The notes beneath the pieces were generated by a model, which was not told the DNA's origin, did not search any database, and was given only the letters and a program-made list of their open reading frames with translations. This document shows positions 35,195-45,335 of a stretch of DNA of 47,082 bases, piece by piece. This stretch comes from Welwitschia mirabilis (Eukaryota; Gnetophyta; Gnetopsida; Welwitschiales), in the NCBI GenBank assembly GCA_051453625.1, contig JBOZIK010000001.1:91766190-91813271 (forward strand), in the 5' to 3' direction. Position 1 is the stretch's first letter. Each line of letters begins with the position of its first letter. The position numbers and the translations under genes are program-made.

Positions 35195-35212
35195 TAGAAG
35201 AAGAGATAGAAG
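35195..35212 (+). other. Possible PPT before the third copia LTR
   Basis: AGAAGAAGAGATAGAAG, all purine but one base, directly before TGTTACAC at 35213. Confidence 0.4.
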
Positions 35213-35379
35213 TGTTACACATCACGATTGCCTATTGATCATAAAGTAAATTCCAAGTACAAATAAGATAATTCCTTGTAAGTATTTTATAAGCCTTAAA
35301 GAAAGTTTGGGTACTTAAACACATAAAAAATAAATCAATCAAGTAGAATCAACATAAGAATGGACTAGATGGATGACCA

Positions 35380-35760
35380 ACTAGTATAAGAAGGTCAACT
35401 ACATGATGAAAAAAGGAAGAGAAATCAATTATGATCAATCAAATAGTAATGAATTATGAATTAAATACCTATTATAAAGAAATTACATTAGCCTTTGAGC
35501 AGTTTACCTACTATTATAGTAATGTATCATTTCAATAAGTAATCAACCAATATCTCAAAGGAATTAACCACTTGTATACTTAAAGATGTTTCAATATTAG
35601 TAAGGGATTAATTAGCTTAGAACCTATGTTAAATAGCTAATAGATTAACTAAATTCTATTAGGGGACTAACCACTGTGCACTTAGCTATCAATGTAGGTA
35701 GCCATTAAAAAGTCAAACTTGACCATTTTTTCTAACATTAGGAGGCTAAACAATTGTTTT
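35380..35760 (+). repeat. Array of AGGGGACTAACCAC-type motifs in LTR U3
   Basis: Degenerate copies include AAGGAATTAACCACTT (35557), AGGGATTAATTAGCTT (35602), AGGGGACTAACCACTG (35661) and AGGAGGCTAAACAATT (35741). Weaker ones near 35378-35410 read GATGACCAACTAG and AGGTCAACTAC. This fits a motif like AGTCGACCACTTG after decay, but the original form is uncertain. Confidence 0.5.
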
Positions 35761-35798
35761 GACTCACTTCAATAGGTATATTTCTTGAAAACTTGATC

Positions 35799-35806
35799 TA
35801 TAAAAA
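35799..35806 (+). promoter_or_regulatory. TATA box of the third copia LTR
   Basis: TATAAAAA about 45 bp after the last array motif. Confidence 0.5.
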
Positions 35807-36029
35807 TTAGAATTCATTCTCTATATAATCGAAACACTACTATATTTATTAAGAAAAATTTGAATCTCTAATCATTAGATTAAATTGTGAAATAGCACAC
35901 TCTTCTACTTTATTTGTCTTCTTATACTCAATCTCAATTGTTGAATAAGATTACTTTCTTATTTGATGGCTAAGTATTACTTAAAAATTCCATTATAAAT
36001 TAGTGAATAACTACTATAAAGGCTTCTGT

Positions 36030-36051
36030 GAGTGATTTATGGAAATCACTC
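36030..36051 (+). other. Perfect hairpin in the third copia LTR
   Basis: GAGTGATTT, loop ATGG, AAATCACTC: a nine-base perfect stem in a decayed LTR, 220 bp before its end. Confidence 0.6.
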
Positions 36052-36272
36052 CATAGTAAAGGAAAATAAGCTTGTTTTAATTTCTTGTATGTTTTGCATT
36101 TAATTAATTAGTTTATTTTATAGTTGCATTTAAAATTCATTATTGCATTTTTTACATACTTAGTAAAAGTATATACATTTGATATTCATAAAATGTGTAA
36201 GACATAACTCAAACTTTCAAAAATAAAAATTATATTATTATTATTATATTGATCCCTCTTCTCTAGGATAGT

Positions 36273-37160
36273 TAGTCCTAATAAGAAGGAACAAGAAAAT
36301 TTATAGAAAACCTTGCAGAAAATTCTAGGAAATGAGAAATACTTACATTAACAATACATAAAAAGAAAGAATAAAAAGCTTTTGCTAAACATAACCGATC
36401 TCTATAAAAGAAGTAAAATATTCAATGAATTTAAAAAGAGAATCAATATTGTAAATGTTAGTACACCTTATCTTATAAAATACATATGATATGTAATAGT
36501 GTTATGCATGAAATGAAAGAATATCCTTAAATTTGAATATTCTATTTAGTAATAGAAAAATAATTATAAATAATTAATACATTTAAGAAAGAAATCCCAT
36601 TTTCACAAAGGCACAATTATAATTAGATAAAACATCATAATGTTTCATAGAGAAATTTATAAAATGTGATTAATTCTTAAGTTTTAAAAACCACACAATA
36701 ACTTATGAAAACTCAATCATAACCAAAATGAAAAACATGTATAAATAATTTAGAAAATATTTTATCCTGATTATTAACATCATAAAAGTAAATTAATAAA
36801 AATTATGATACAAGATTTGCTAGAATAGATTCAAATCTACAACTTCAGATAATAATTGATTACATCTACAATAATAAACTAAGAATAATCTTCTATAAAC
36901 AACTAAGAAAAATATTAATATCAATTTTTGTGTCCAGCTTTTATAAATCTATGAACTAAGATTCACATTCTAGTAGAGTTATAGTTTCATTCTTTTCACA
37001 TGGATAAATCAAGCTAAAAAACTAGAAAATGATAACATAAACTTCTTTAACTTGCAAAGGGTGGGGAAAAAATGAAGATTCTGATAAAATGAACTTTTAT
37101 GATGAAGATAGAAAAATGAACTAACTTCAAAGGTGTAACCTAATCATCCAATTGCAAAGC
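36273..37160. other. AT-rich, no gene recognised
   Basis: Sequence between the copia LTR and the 5' LTR of element B. It should include the leader of element B, but no gag motif or primer site is visible. Confidence 0.35.
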
Positions 37161-37164
37161 CTTC

Positions 37165-38640
37165 ACTTCAATAATGTAGTATAAATTTATGAAATAAACC
37201 TTTAGATTATCAAGTTGTATGGCTCGAATCATGGTAATATAATCTCATCTACTATATGAGTAGTGGTAAATTTATTAGTCATTTTAATCCTTTATAGCCT
37301 AATGCAAGCATTGAAAGTAGGAATGAAATATCCAAGAACTATCAAGCAAGGTAACTATAATAAAAACATTAATTAAAGAAACTCATTAGGAAAATGATAG
37401 TAATTGATAATTATAGAGTCCCATTAAAGCGTTAAAAATATAATGCTAATTTTAAATCAAAATTAAGGATGAGCAACTACTTTTATTTCATGAAAGAGTA
37501 GGAATTACATTATATTAAAGAAAGAAAACTAATCTACTATAGACTCATCAAGATAGCCTTGAAGCTAAGGGAGAAGCTTAAAAAGACATGATGATTGATG
37601 TTCTAAGGATTCACTGACTTTTTTAACTAAAGAATGTTACAAATAATGGTTATTGGTCCTTTTTATATGCAAAAATAGGGTTAGCATTTCACAATAAGGG
37701 TTTCTAATTTAGAGTTTATAATTAAAAATTTCACACTTTTATGGCCATGCATTTTACCAGAGTTTACTACCATAACTACCTAACCTTATGATTAGAAATT
37801 GATCTCTTTCCTGAGACAACTTCAAAATGTAACTTTAAGGATTAGCAGCATCAGTGACCTAGATAATGATACTATCATTTTTTGCTAAACTATTTTTGAC
37901 TTTTGGTATGTCATCCAAAATGTAGTGTATCATCTAAAAACACGATAAGGAAATGCATAAGTTTCCTAATTATATTTAGAATGATAGAAGACATAATTTT
38001 ATGATGAAGTAGTTAATTTAATGTCTTTTTTAATTAAATTATTTTAATATACTTGGAGTGAATATTAATTTTTACATGCTATCACACCTCCTAATAAGGA
38101 TTTTTCTAGAGTCTTGGCAAAAAGCATGATAAAAATGATTCAACATCAAAGTATTTTTAAGAAAAATACTTGAGTATGAGAATGATACAACTTAAAAACT
38201 TCTAATCAATTTTTGAAATATAAGACACAAAAATAAAGAAAATTCTTAAAAAAAATTTAGGCCATACTTTCAATTAAAATTGAACTTTATCCTTTATGTT
38301 TAAAAAGATGGAAAAATTTGATACAATTTTTGAGAACATATCAATGCTTAAAAAGAAAGATTTTTTATTACATGTCTGTTTTTCACAACTACAAAATAGA
38401 GAAACATTGTAATTCAAAATTTAAACTATCATGAATATAAGAAAAAGTGTAATTTTAGCTAAATGAAAATCTATGAGAAACTATACTTTCCAATTTTTCA
38501 TTGATTTTATCCTGTTAATGCGAGATGGCCTTTTGTCATTTAATAGTCTTCATTATTTTTTCTCATAATTTGTCAATCCAAGTCTTGTATTTTTTTGGAA
38601 TCTATGTAAGAGACATTTTACTAAAGGAGGAGGAGGAAGA
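37165..38640 (-). repeat. 5' LTR of Athila-type element B
   Basis: Direct partner of 25600-27320 (see that entry for shared blocks). It has a better preserved promoter: TATAAAAAGGACC on the - strand at 37661-37669. Ends are approximate. Confidence 0.6.
37661..37669 (-). promoter_or_regulatory. TATA box in 5' LTR of element B
   Basis: TATAAAAAG on the - strand followed by GACCAATAACC; the equivalent in the other LTR is degraded (near 26271-26280). Confidence 0.45.
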
Positions 38641-38689
38641 ATGTGAAAGATAAAGGAAACAACAAGAATGAGAAGCATGAGTGTGATGT

Positions 38690-39097
38690 TCCAAATTCAC
38701 AAATTGTAGGGGAACATTTTAAGATGCTAAATGAGCATGACTAATGAATTATTATAAAGGGGTGTGATTCAAATATGTAAGATTGTGTCCTTTCATTATG
38801 TTATTAAAGCCCATGGTATTAGGTATGGATGGATAGACTTGGTGGATGTAATCGACAAAAGCCTTGGCTGATCCCTGAGGATTCTAAAAAGAGGGCTTAG
38901 GTCATAATCCACATCTTTACCTTTGACCACTAGTCCAAGGTTGTTGACTAATGTTAAGGAATGTATTCTACTACTATCAATAATGAAGCCAATTATTTTA
39001 CTAAATTATTCTTTATTATTCTTATTGATCTTAGCATAATATTTACATGTTCCTTTTTATATAAAATGATTTTAAAATAGTGAAATGAAACATCACA
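38690..39097 (+). mobile_element. Short LTR end of a + strand LTR retrotransposon
   Basis: The sequence ends CATCACA directly before an iMet-type primer site. The preceding ~400 bp contains a more GC-balanced patch (38815-38960). The 5' end is not clear because element B's LTR adjoins. Short LTRs with this primer type are usual for chromoviruses and copia elements. Confidence 0.5.
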
Positions 39098-39099
39098 TT

Positions 39100-39111
39100 T
39101 GGTATCAAAGC
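39100..39111 (+). other. Primer-binding site (tRNA-iMet type)
   Basis: TGGTATCAAAGC differs by one base from the canonical TGGTATCAGAGC. Confidence 0.7.
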
Positions 39112-39477
39112 TCATGTTAAGTAGTAAATTGCTACTTAAAAGAAAAGTAAGGAAAGAAACTTAGTATTATAATTATAATGACAAATGCATAACATTAAGT
39201 AAATAAGCCAAATAAAAACCATTACATGAGAAGGATGTACTATTAAAAAAAATAAAGATGTCAGCAAACAATACATAGGGCATGACCCTTAAATAAATAA
39301 AATTTTGAAAATCATTGCTAAGGCGGAAAGGAAAACCTTCATGAAAAATAGCATGTAATTATAATCATTTGTGCCTAAATGGATGAATTCATACCACTTA
39401 GAATCACCTTCATTCTAGTAGTATAATGAGTAATCCCTATAGTACTAATCTCAACAGAAGAATATTTGCTGTAGAAT
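39112..39477. other. Leader-like AT-rich stretch, no gene
   Basis: Begins with a short inverted repeat, AAGTAG and CTACTT, at 39119-39137. No coding motif. Confidence 0.35.
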
Positions 39478-41820
39478 TTACCCAGTGATTGGATATGGCT
39501 TTTTGTAAAGATTCATATGAAGCTTACTATAAGCCACAAGAGTCCCCAAGATATGTTCATTGAAGAGCTCTCCACTATGGTATAAAACATTGATATCATC
39601 AATAGTAATGGTTAGGTGGTCTACACAAGCTTGAATCATCCTCTTAGTTTTTATTAAGTGAGCCAATAGAATAGTTTGACTTTTCTCCAAAGCAGTAATC
39701 TAAAAGCATCTTCTTGTGAGCTCTTCTTAGAAAGGTGCATGTTGTTCACTTGATTTTCTAGCATCTAAAGAAAATAATTCATGGATTCTCACTTCTTCAT
39801 CTTTGCCAATCCATATACTAAAAGGATTCCATCATGTGGATTAAGTTGTAGAAGTCCTAAAGTGGGGTTTCTTGCCATGGAGGATAGTGGGAGATAAAAT
39901 GAGTAGACTGACTACACTCAAAATCCCATAAAAAATCCCTTACCCTAAAATGGTAATAAGTGTAAACATCATTCAAGTAGGATGGATGAGCAACTTATGT
40001 ATGAAGTAAACTAGAATGAGTTTGATACTCCCCCAGTTGATTCATAAGCTTCTTAACCTTTAGATATAAAGTCTCCACCACTATCAACAAATTATTAATG
40101 CAATAAGATATTTAATCGTACTCATTAGAAATGCTCTATGGAGTAGTAGGCAGACAATAAAGAGATTTTATAAACTTTTAGGTAATTGGTGAATTCTAGC
40201 AAGGAGTCTAAAAGTGGAGGTAGAATATGATATATCCCTTTGTTTCATTAATTTATCAAACTCATTTAGAACCTTCTCTCCTTAGGAATCAAAAGGAAAT
40301 AGCAAATCCATGAAGATTATAGTGGAAGGAATTAAAAAAAAAAAATCATGTACTACTATATGGTTCTTCCTTAACTAGTGAATCGAAATTTTCTCTAGAG
40401 GCCTTGAAATGAACTTAAGATCCTCCTCTGTTAAAGCTTCATAGTATTGAACCTAAAAGAAAATAAAATAAAACCTTGTATAAGTATCATGAAAAATAAA
40501 AAGAAAAAGGAAAAAGATGAAACTAAAGGAAATTGAAATAATACCCAAGAGGACCAATGGCACTGAGTAAAGCTAAGGGGGAGGTTCTTCTTCCTTAGGT
40601 TCCTCATGTACAAGATCATTAATAGGAGCCTTCTCACATTTATAGTGGGAGGAGTCATGTGAACCTAAAGCTTTTATCATCTGTGATACAAAACAAGTAG
40701 AAAAAGTCATTAAAAATACACATGCTATTTAAAACTTTTGAACAAGGATCCATAACTTAGATAGAACAAAAAAGTTATCCTAAGATGCCTCTCTAGGATC
40801 ATAATCCTTGAAATTTTTTCCCTCTATAGGTGAAGAAGATTAAGAATGAAATAAAAAATAGGCAGGAATCTCATGGATGAGAAAGACCAAAGATGGATTT
40901 GCATTAAAATATCTAAAGTGTTATAAACCACTAAGACCAATAGAAGAAAATACAAATCAAGCAAAATATATGCATAAAAACACTTACCCCTATTCCCATT
41001 TCACTTTAAGCAGGCCAATTCGGAGAGGGTGGATGAATAAACAATAAAATTTCAATCTAATAAAACACTACTAGCAAAAAAAATAATAAATAGATTATGT
41101 AATTAAAAATCTCACTAATTCATTCATGAAGAAATGCCCTACCTATGATAAGTTGATCATAAACTACAAATTAAGGGATGACAAAATTAACCTTAGATAT
41201 CTTATGTCAATGTATATCCATCTTCTGCATGCATACAAAGTTATCTAAATGGTTGGTCATGAGATAACAGAAGTCGTTATTAGAATGAAAAATCATAGGA
41301 GGAATGTGGTTACCCTAGCTTAAACCAAAAACTAATCTTATATTCTCCTATAAAATCTAGATGGGACCATGAAGAGGATGGGTCATGGTACCTATACAAG
41401 GATTAAAAGAAGCATAGATAGAATCAAGAATGTAAAGGATAGTTGGATGATAAAGATAGAAGAAAGGAAAATCATACAAATCTATGAGGTTGAAGGAGAA
41501 GATCTAGAATAAACCTCATTTTGTAGCTCATTATTGTATCTCTAATTTGGCAGACTTGAAATTGATGGAATTTTAAGAAATAACAAGATATTATCTTTAA
41601 GCCATATCCTAAAAATGTAGTTGGTATAATAGAGAAGTATTAGAGAAGAAGCTATATTTATAAGAAGTGAAGAATGTCAAAGGAGTATCAAAGACCTATA
41701 AAAAGTATGATAGAAATACGTAAAGAATCACTAGAAGACAAAAGAAAATGTCACATAAAAAGAGTGGCAGTAAAAGAAGGAGAGGCAGAGTTACCAATTG
41801 ATTATGACACAATTAAAATT
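39478..41820 (-). pseudogene. Unrecognised intron-bearing ORF set (antisense to the flanking elements)
   Basis: On the - strand, several open blocks have near-canonical splice signals between them. A block starts after TTTGTATCACAG at about 40681 and reads MIKALGSHDSSHYKCEKAP, then an acidic proline segment (EEPKEEEPPP); it can end at a GT near 40545. A T-rich stretch ends TTTTCTTTTAG (about 40451), followed by VQYYEALTEEDLKFISRPLE. The last block (39478-39690) is open for 70 codons with QTILLAHLIKTKRMIQACVD and ends at a stop. Further upstream (40990-41540) are broken frames with MTHPLHGPI and FCYLMTNHLDNFVCM. A TATA box is at 41846-41853. I do not recognise the protein; it could be an antisense ORF of a Tat-type element, a captured gene or a plant gene remnant. 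Confidence 0.35.
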
Positions 41821-41845
41821 AGGTAAAAATAAGAATTTCATAAGG

Positions 41846-41853
41846 TATTTATA
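41846..41853 (-). promoter_or_regulatory. TATA box upstream of the antisense ORF set
   Basis: TATAAATACC on the - strand, about 160 bp left of the tandem array and followed downstream by CT-rich leader-like sequence (CTCTGCCTCTCCTTC at about 41778-41792). Confidence 0.4.
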
Positions 41854-42014
41854 GAATTGGACCTGAGGTTAAATAACCATAGGAGTAAAGTTAGCTATAG
41901 TTAGAATACCAGTTAACTTAGAATTAATGAAGAAAATCATAGTTAAATCATAGTTAGACATTATAGCTAGGATTCATGATGACATCATACTTTAGAAATT
42001 CAATGTAAGACTTA

Positions 42015-43200
42015 GAAGACTAACATTGCACTTGGATGTTCAACTTCGCGCTCGAGTCTCTAATGTTACACTTGTATGCCCAATGTCACACTTTAACTTC
42101 TAGTGTTGCCACACCTTCTGATCACCTTCAACACTCTTCACCTCACTCTAATTGACTTAGAACTCAAAGTTCTATGTGATACTTCTGTATCTAATGTTGA
42201 ACTTAGGTGTTCAACATTGCACTTAAGTGCTCGATATCAAACTTGATTCTCCAATGCTCTGGCACCTCCTGTTTGACTTTGATGTTTTCCATCTCACTCT
42301 AGCCTACTTTGTGATGAAGGCTTTAATGTTGCACTTAAGTATTCAGTGTCACACATGGATGTCTAATGTCACACTTGAGTGCTCAACCTTACACTTAATT
42401 CCATGATGCTTCTACACATTTCATTTAACTTTGATACTTGTTGCCTCACTTTGTTCTACTTCATTAAAATTGTCTGACATTATACTCCCAGCTTTGACAT
42501 TGCACTTAGGTATCTAACATTATACTTAAATGTTTAATGTTACACTTGAGTTCTTGATATCACACCTAGTCTTATGACACTTCAATACCTATTGTTCAAA
42601 TTTAATAATATTCACCTTATACCTGCTTGTTCATGATGAAGGCTTGATTTCATACTTAGCTTCAACATAGCACTCAGATGTCTGACATCATACTTAAGTT
42701 CCTGGTATTACACTTGGTCTTATGATACTCTAATACCCTCTATTTAGCTTCAACATTACTTGCATCACACCTACTTATTCTATGAAAAAGATCTGATGTC
42801 ATACTCCTAGCTCTGACATCACACTTAGGTGCTTGCTGTCATACTTAAGTGCTTGAAGTCACACTTGGTTCTATGATACTTTGACACCTTTTATTCAATT
42901 TTGATACTACCTACCTCATGCCCACTTGTTTCACTACAAAGGTTCAATGTCACACTCTAAGCTATAATATTCAACTTTAGTGTTTTATGTTACACTTGGA
43001 TGTTTAATGTCAAACTTTAGTGTCTAGTGTTACACTTGATTCACGATGTTCTAGCACCTTTTACTTGACTCTAGTACTACTTTCTTCACTTTATCCTACC
43101 TTGTGAAGAAGATCTAGCATTGCACTTCGTACTCCAATGTCACATTTGGATATCTGATGTTACACTTAAGTGTCTTACATCATAGGTTTAACTTTGGCAT
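42015..43200 (+). repeat. Higher-order tandem array: 20-bp subunits in ~150-bp units
   Basis: Subunits of about 20 bp with consensus like AATGTYACACTTRRGTGYYT are grouped by a longer spacer block (ATGATACTTTGACACC... then CTACCTCACTTxxTCTAC). The ACC anchor of the spacer falls at 42113, 42264, 42416, 42587, 42735, 42886 and 43056, giving spacings of 151, 152, 171, 148, 151 and 170. Units of ~150 contain four subunits and those of ~170 contain five. The array begins near 42015 and fades by 43200. Not coding (20-bp period breaks the frame). Confidence 0.85.
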
Positions 43201-43352
43201 TCTTACAACCTATAACATCGCAGCTAGGGTACATGGGGCCTCCTTAATAGTTATCATCAGTAAGACCCACATCATTAATAGTTGTTATGGTAACTGCTAA
43301 ATGATTTATTAACCATTATTTAGTTAATAGTACCTAACTCTTTCACTAGTAC

Positions 43353-43360
43353 TATAAAAA
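43353..43360 (+). promoter_or_regulatory. TATA box of the array-bearing LTR
   Basis: TATAAAAA, about 150 bp right of the array and 280 bp before the LTR end. Confidence 0.55.
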
Positions 43361-43641
43361 GAACATAATACCCGCAAGATAGAGGGGACTAGTCTCAGAA
43401 ATAATAAAAAGGAAAGAAGTTTATGAGTTCAAAAGGATGTGGAAGAAACTAATGCATCATGGAATAAATGATAAATGGAAGAATAAATAAAATAGAGATA
43501 TAATTAAACTACATTTTCTTTCAAAATAAAATTCTCACTAATAGAATTGACAACCTTTTCTTTCACTTAGAAGAATAACCTATTGAACAAAACCTTTGGG
43601 GGTCTCAAGATTAATCATCTACCTCAAGGAAAAACACTTTG

Positions 43642-43657
43642 TTTGGCACATTTAACC
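43642..43657 (+). other. Primer-binding site remnant (TTTGGCAC type)
   Basis: TTTGGCACATTTAACC resembles TTTGGCACGCCCxGTGGG, common after the 5' LTR of plant gypsy elements; the CG-containing half has decayed. Confidence 0.45.
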
Positions 43658-44339
43658 TTTAGAACCTTTAAATAAAACTACTAAATACAGAGGCTAACCT
43701 TTAAGCCTTCTTGTCCAATTAAATAAATAACTCCAACACAGAACAATTGGAAAGAGATAAAATATCTAAAATAATATACCTCAAGACATATGAATAAAAA
43801 GCATGAACAAGTGAAGAATTCATTTCATGGATATAGTAGATCGAAAATTACTTTGACCTTTGAAATATTCCACTAAAGTAAAGATGCACATACACTATTA
43901 TCTTTTTGTAGAAAATACACAGGAATGATGATCCTGATGCTAGCAGAAACACCCTAAATGAGTACCATGAGATGCCTACATTAAAAAAAAATTATCCCTA
44001 AATATTTCATAAAAGACCAAATGATGGAATTCAAATGCCTTCATTTCGAAAAATGCCCACTCAATGAATGCTAATCTGAATTCTAGTGTACTTGATGAAA
44101 TATCAAAAGAATTTCTTTGAGAAGTAGTTGATCAATAGTTTTTTTAAGCTCCTATCATCCAATCTCAAAAGCATCCTTCACACTTTGGAATTAAATCAAC
44201 TAGAGATGTCTACTAAAAGATGAGACACTACATTTAAGGACAAGAAAATTTATTAAATAATCCTTACAACTCTCAAGTGAATAAATCCAATGTAATAAAC
44301 ATAACACTAGTGTGTGACATATTCAGAACCAACATTACA

Positions 44340-44381
44340 TGAAATGAGTGCTATATGAAAGGACACATTACTAGAAATTAT
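44340..44381 (+). pseudogene. gag zinc knuckle (CCHC) remnant
   Basis: Stop-NECYMKGHITRNY: the spacing is C-x2-C-x4-H-x4-C with the second Cys and His intact, the first Cys codon now TGA and the last Cys now Tyr (TAT). Upstream gag (43800-44339) is closed in all frames and has no recognised motif. Confidence 0.7.
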
Positions 44382-44519
44382 TCATCCAAAGCTCAAGCAT
44401 CAAATATTCTTCAAAATAGCTAGTCCCAAGACTTTCAACCCATTATCAAAAGGTTGTATGCCACAACTCAAACAGGTGTGACTCATAATCAATACTCTAT
44501 CTTAGAACTACTTGATTAG

Positions 44520-44830
44520 ATTTCATTTTTCTATATGTCATTTCTATTAAATAGTTGTGCCTCCCATAATTTTATCTTCCTAACACTATTTTATAAATTG
44601 AAAATTACTTCTTTGAAGGAACAAAAAACCATAATAATGGTTATAGAGGTATTTTTCTTACACAAGGTGAAACTGCCACCCGCATCAATTACATCATTCA
44701 TGACTTAAACTTTAGAGACAAATTCTATGTTTTTCACAATAGAGAATATCATGCCATTTTAGAAATTTATTTCTTAGTTAGACATAATGTCTGAATTAAT
44801 TTTTACCAACATACTTTATTACTAATAACT
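44520..44830 (+). pseudogene. Retroviral-type aspartic protease remnant
   Basis: LLNSCASHNFI (44544-44576) corresponds to LLDSGASHNFI, so the catalytic Asp is Asn and the Gly is Cys. After a frameshift come INYIIHDLNFRDKFYVFH and REYHAILEIYFLVRHNV (family xYHAILGxDWLxxHxVxI), the usual distance downstream. Confidence 0.75.
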
Positions 44831-44998
44831 TCATTAAAATAGTAAATCTTAAAGGGGAGGGGATAAAATAAGAGAGTATTCCTGACCTCATCTAAGTAGA
44901 TCTCAAAAACCATTAAAAGGAAATAGGTGTTCATCACCTTAATATAGGTAAAAAGCTATAAAGATGATTATACATTGCTAACAAAATTACAAGAATCT

Positions 44999-45335
44999 TT
45001 AATGTTTTTGAAGACTATCAGATCTTACCACCAAAGAGAAAGGTACAACATGTGATTGATTTAATCCCTGAATCATAACCAATAGTACAAGATTTCTATT
45101 AGTTATTAGTAATAAAATTAAGAAAATTAAAAATGCAAATCGAATAGCTACTAATGGAAGGAAATATTTACCCTAGTGTATTACCTTGGGGAGTTCAACA
45201 TTCTTCATGAAGAAAAAGGATGACATCTTATGACTCTGCATCGATTATAGATGTTGCAGTGTGTATTTTTGCAAGTTTTTACATTCAAAAAGATCCTATC
45301 ATTTATAACTAAAATAGATATCTTACACAATACAT
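44999..45335 (+). pseudogene. N-terminal part of gypsy reverse transcriptase
   Basis: NVFEDYQILPPKRKVQHVID begins at 44999 and continues LIPES-stop-PIVQDFY, LRKLKMQIE-stop-LLMEGN and IYPSVLPWGV (family: F..LPPKRxVxHxIDLxPGxxPI...LxxLLxxGxIRPSxSPWGAP). A one-base shift then gives FFMKKKDDIL-stop-LCIDYR (family LFVKKKDGxxRLCIDYR), and a last trace ITKxRYxL before the break at about 45335. The catalytic YxDD region would lie beyond the insertion and is not in the window. Confidence 0.85.

Larger units (their letters stand above)
32795..35212 (-). mobile_element. Sirevirus-like Ty1/copia 3' end inserted in element B
   Basis: From right to left on the - strand: an env-position ORF (34724-34993), an extra purine motif (34581-34603), a PPT (34124-34135) and a complete LTR (32795-34123). 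The LTR ends in the same CCTATTCxCCCCCTCTAGG signature as the LTR at 1-1204. Everything upstream of the env-position ORF (copia gag and pol) is missing; the sequence changes to the next LTR at about 35213. Confidence 0.75.
35213..36272 (+). mobile_element. Third Sirevirus-like copia LTR (+ strand)
   Basis: Starts TGTTACACATC after a purine tract and ends with ATTGATCCCTCTTCTCTAGG (36248-36267), a decayed form of the ATTCACCCCCCTCTAGG signature. It contains a U3 motif array (35380-35760), a TATA box (35799-35806) and a perfect U5-region hairpin (36030-36051). Opposite in orientation to the neighbouring copia LTR and with a different array motif, so it is a separate insertion or solo LTR. Confidence 0.65.
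25600..38640 (-). mobile_element. Second Athila-type Ty3/gypsy element, interrupted and internally deleted (element B)
   Basis: Direct repeats at about 25600-27320 and 37165-38640 flank - strand integrase, RNase H and the C-terminal half of RT, all Athila/Tat in type. RT stops abruptly at 32795, where a - strand Sirevirus 3' end begins; the gag, protease and N-terminal RT are not found between 34123 and 37165. Element B differs clearly from element A in sequence, so it is a separate insertion. Confidence 0.75.
42000..43640 (+). mobile_element. Ty3/gypsy (Tat-like) LTR containing the array
   Basis: The array is followed by a TATA box (43353-43360), a GGGGAC-type leader (43383-43392), then CCTTTGGGGGTCTC and CTACCTCAAGGAAAAACAC before a TTTGGCAC primer site. 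This order (U3, TATA, leader, CTCAxGGAAAA, TTTGGCxC) is that of Tat-type gypsy LTRs. The left end is not defined and may lie left of the array. No Tat gag or pol follows. Confidence 0.5.
43800..45335 (+). mobile_element. Ty3/gypsy gag-protease-RT remnant, + strand
   Basis: Ordered gag zinc knuckle, protease and RT fragments on the + strand. Motif style (DSGASHNFI-like protease, LPPKRxVxHVIDLIPxS and KKKD...LCIDYR in RT) is that of the chromovirus side of gypsy, not of the Athila elements nearby. Truncated at about 45335 by a - strand LTR. It may share an origin with the short LTR and primer site at 38690-39111. Confidence 0.7.

Noticed and set aside
40431-40658. 75-codon - strand frame as a protein
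   Set aside because: It runs through the putative intron in a different frame from the exon-like block, so the spliced interpretation was preferred.
42015-43200. CRISPR-like array
   Set aside because: Repeats touch each other, vary in sequence and lack unique spacers; this is a plant genome and a tandem LTR repeat.
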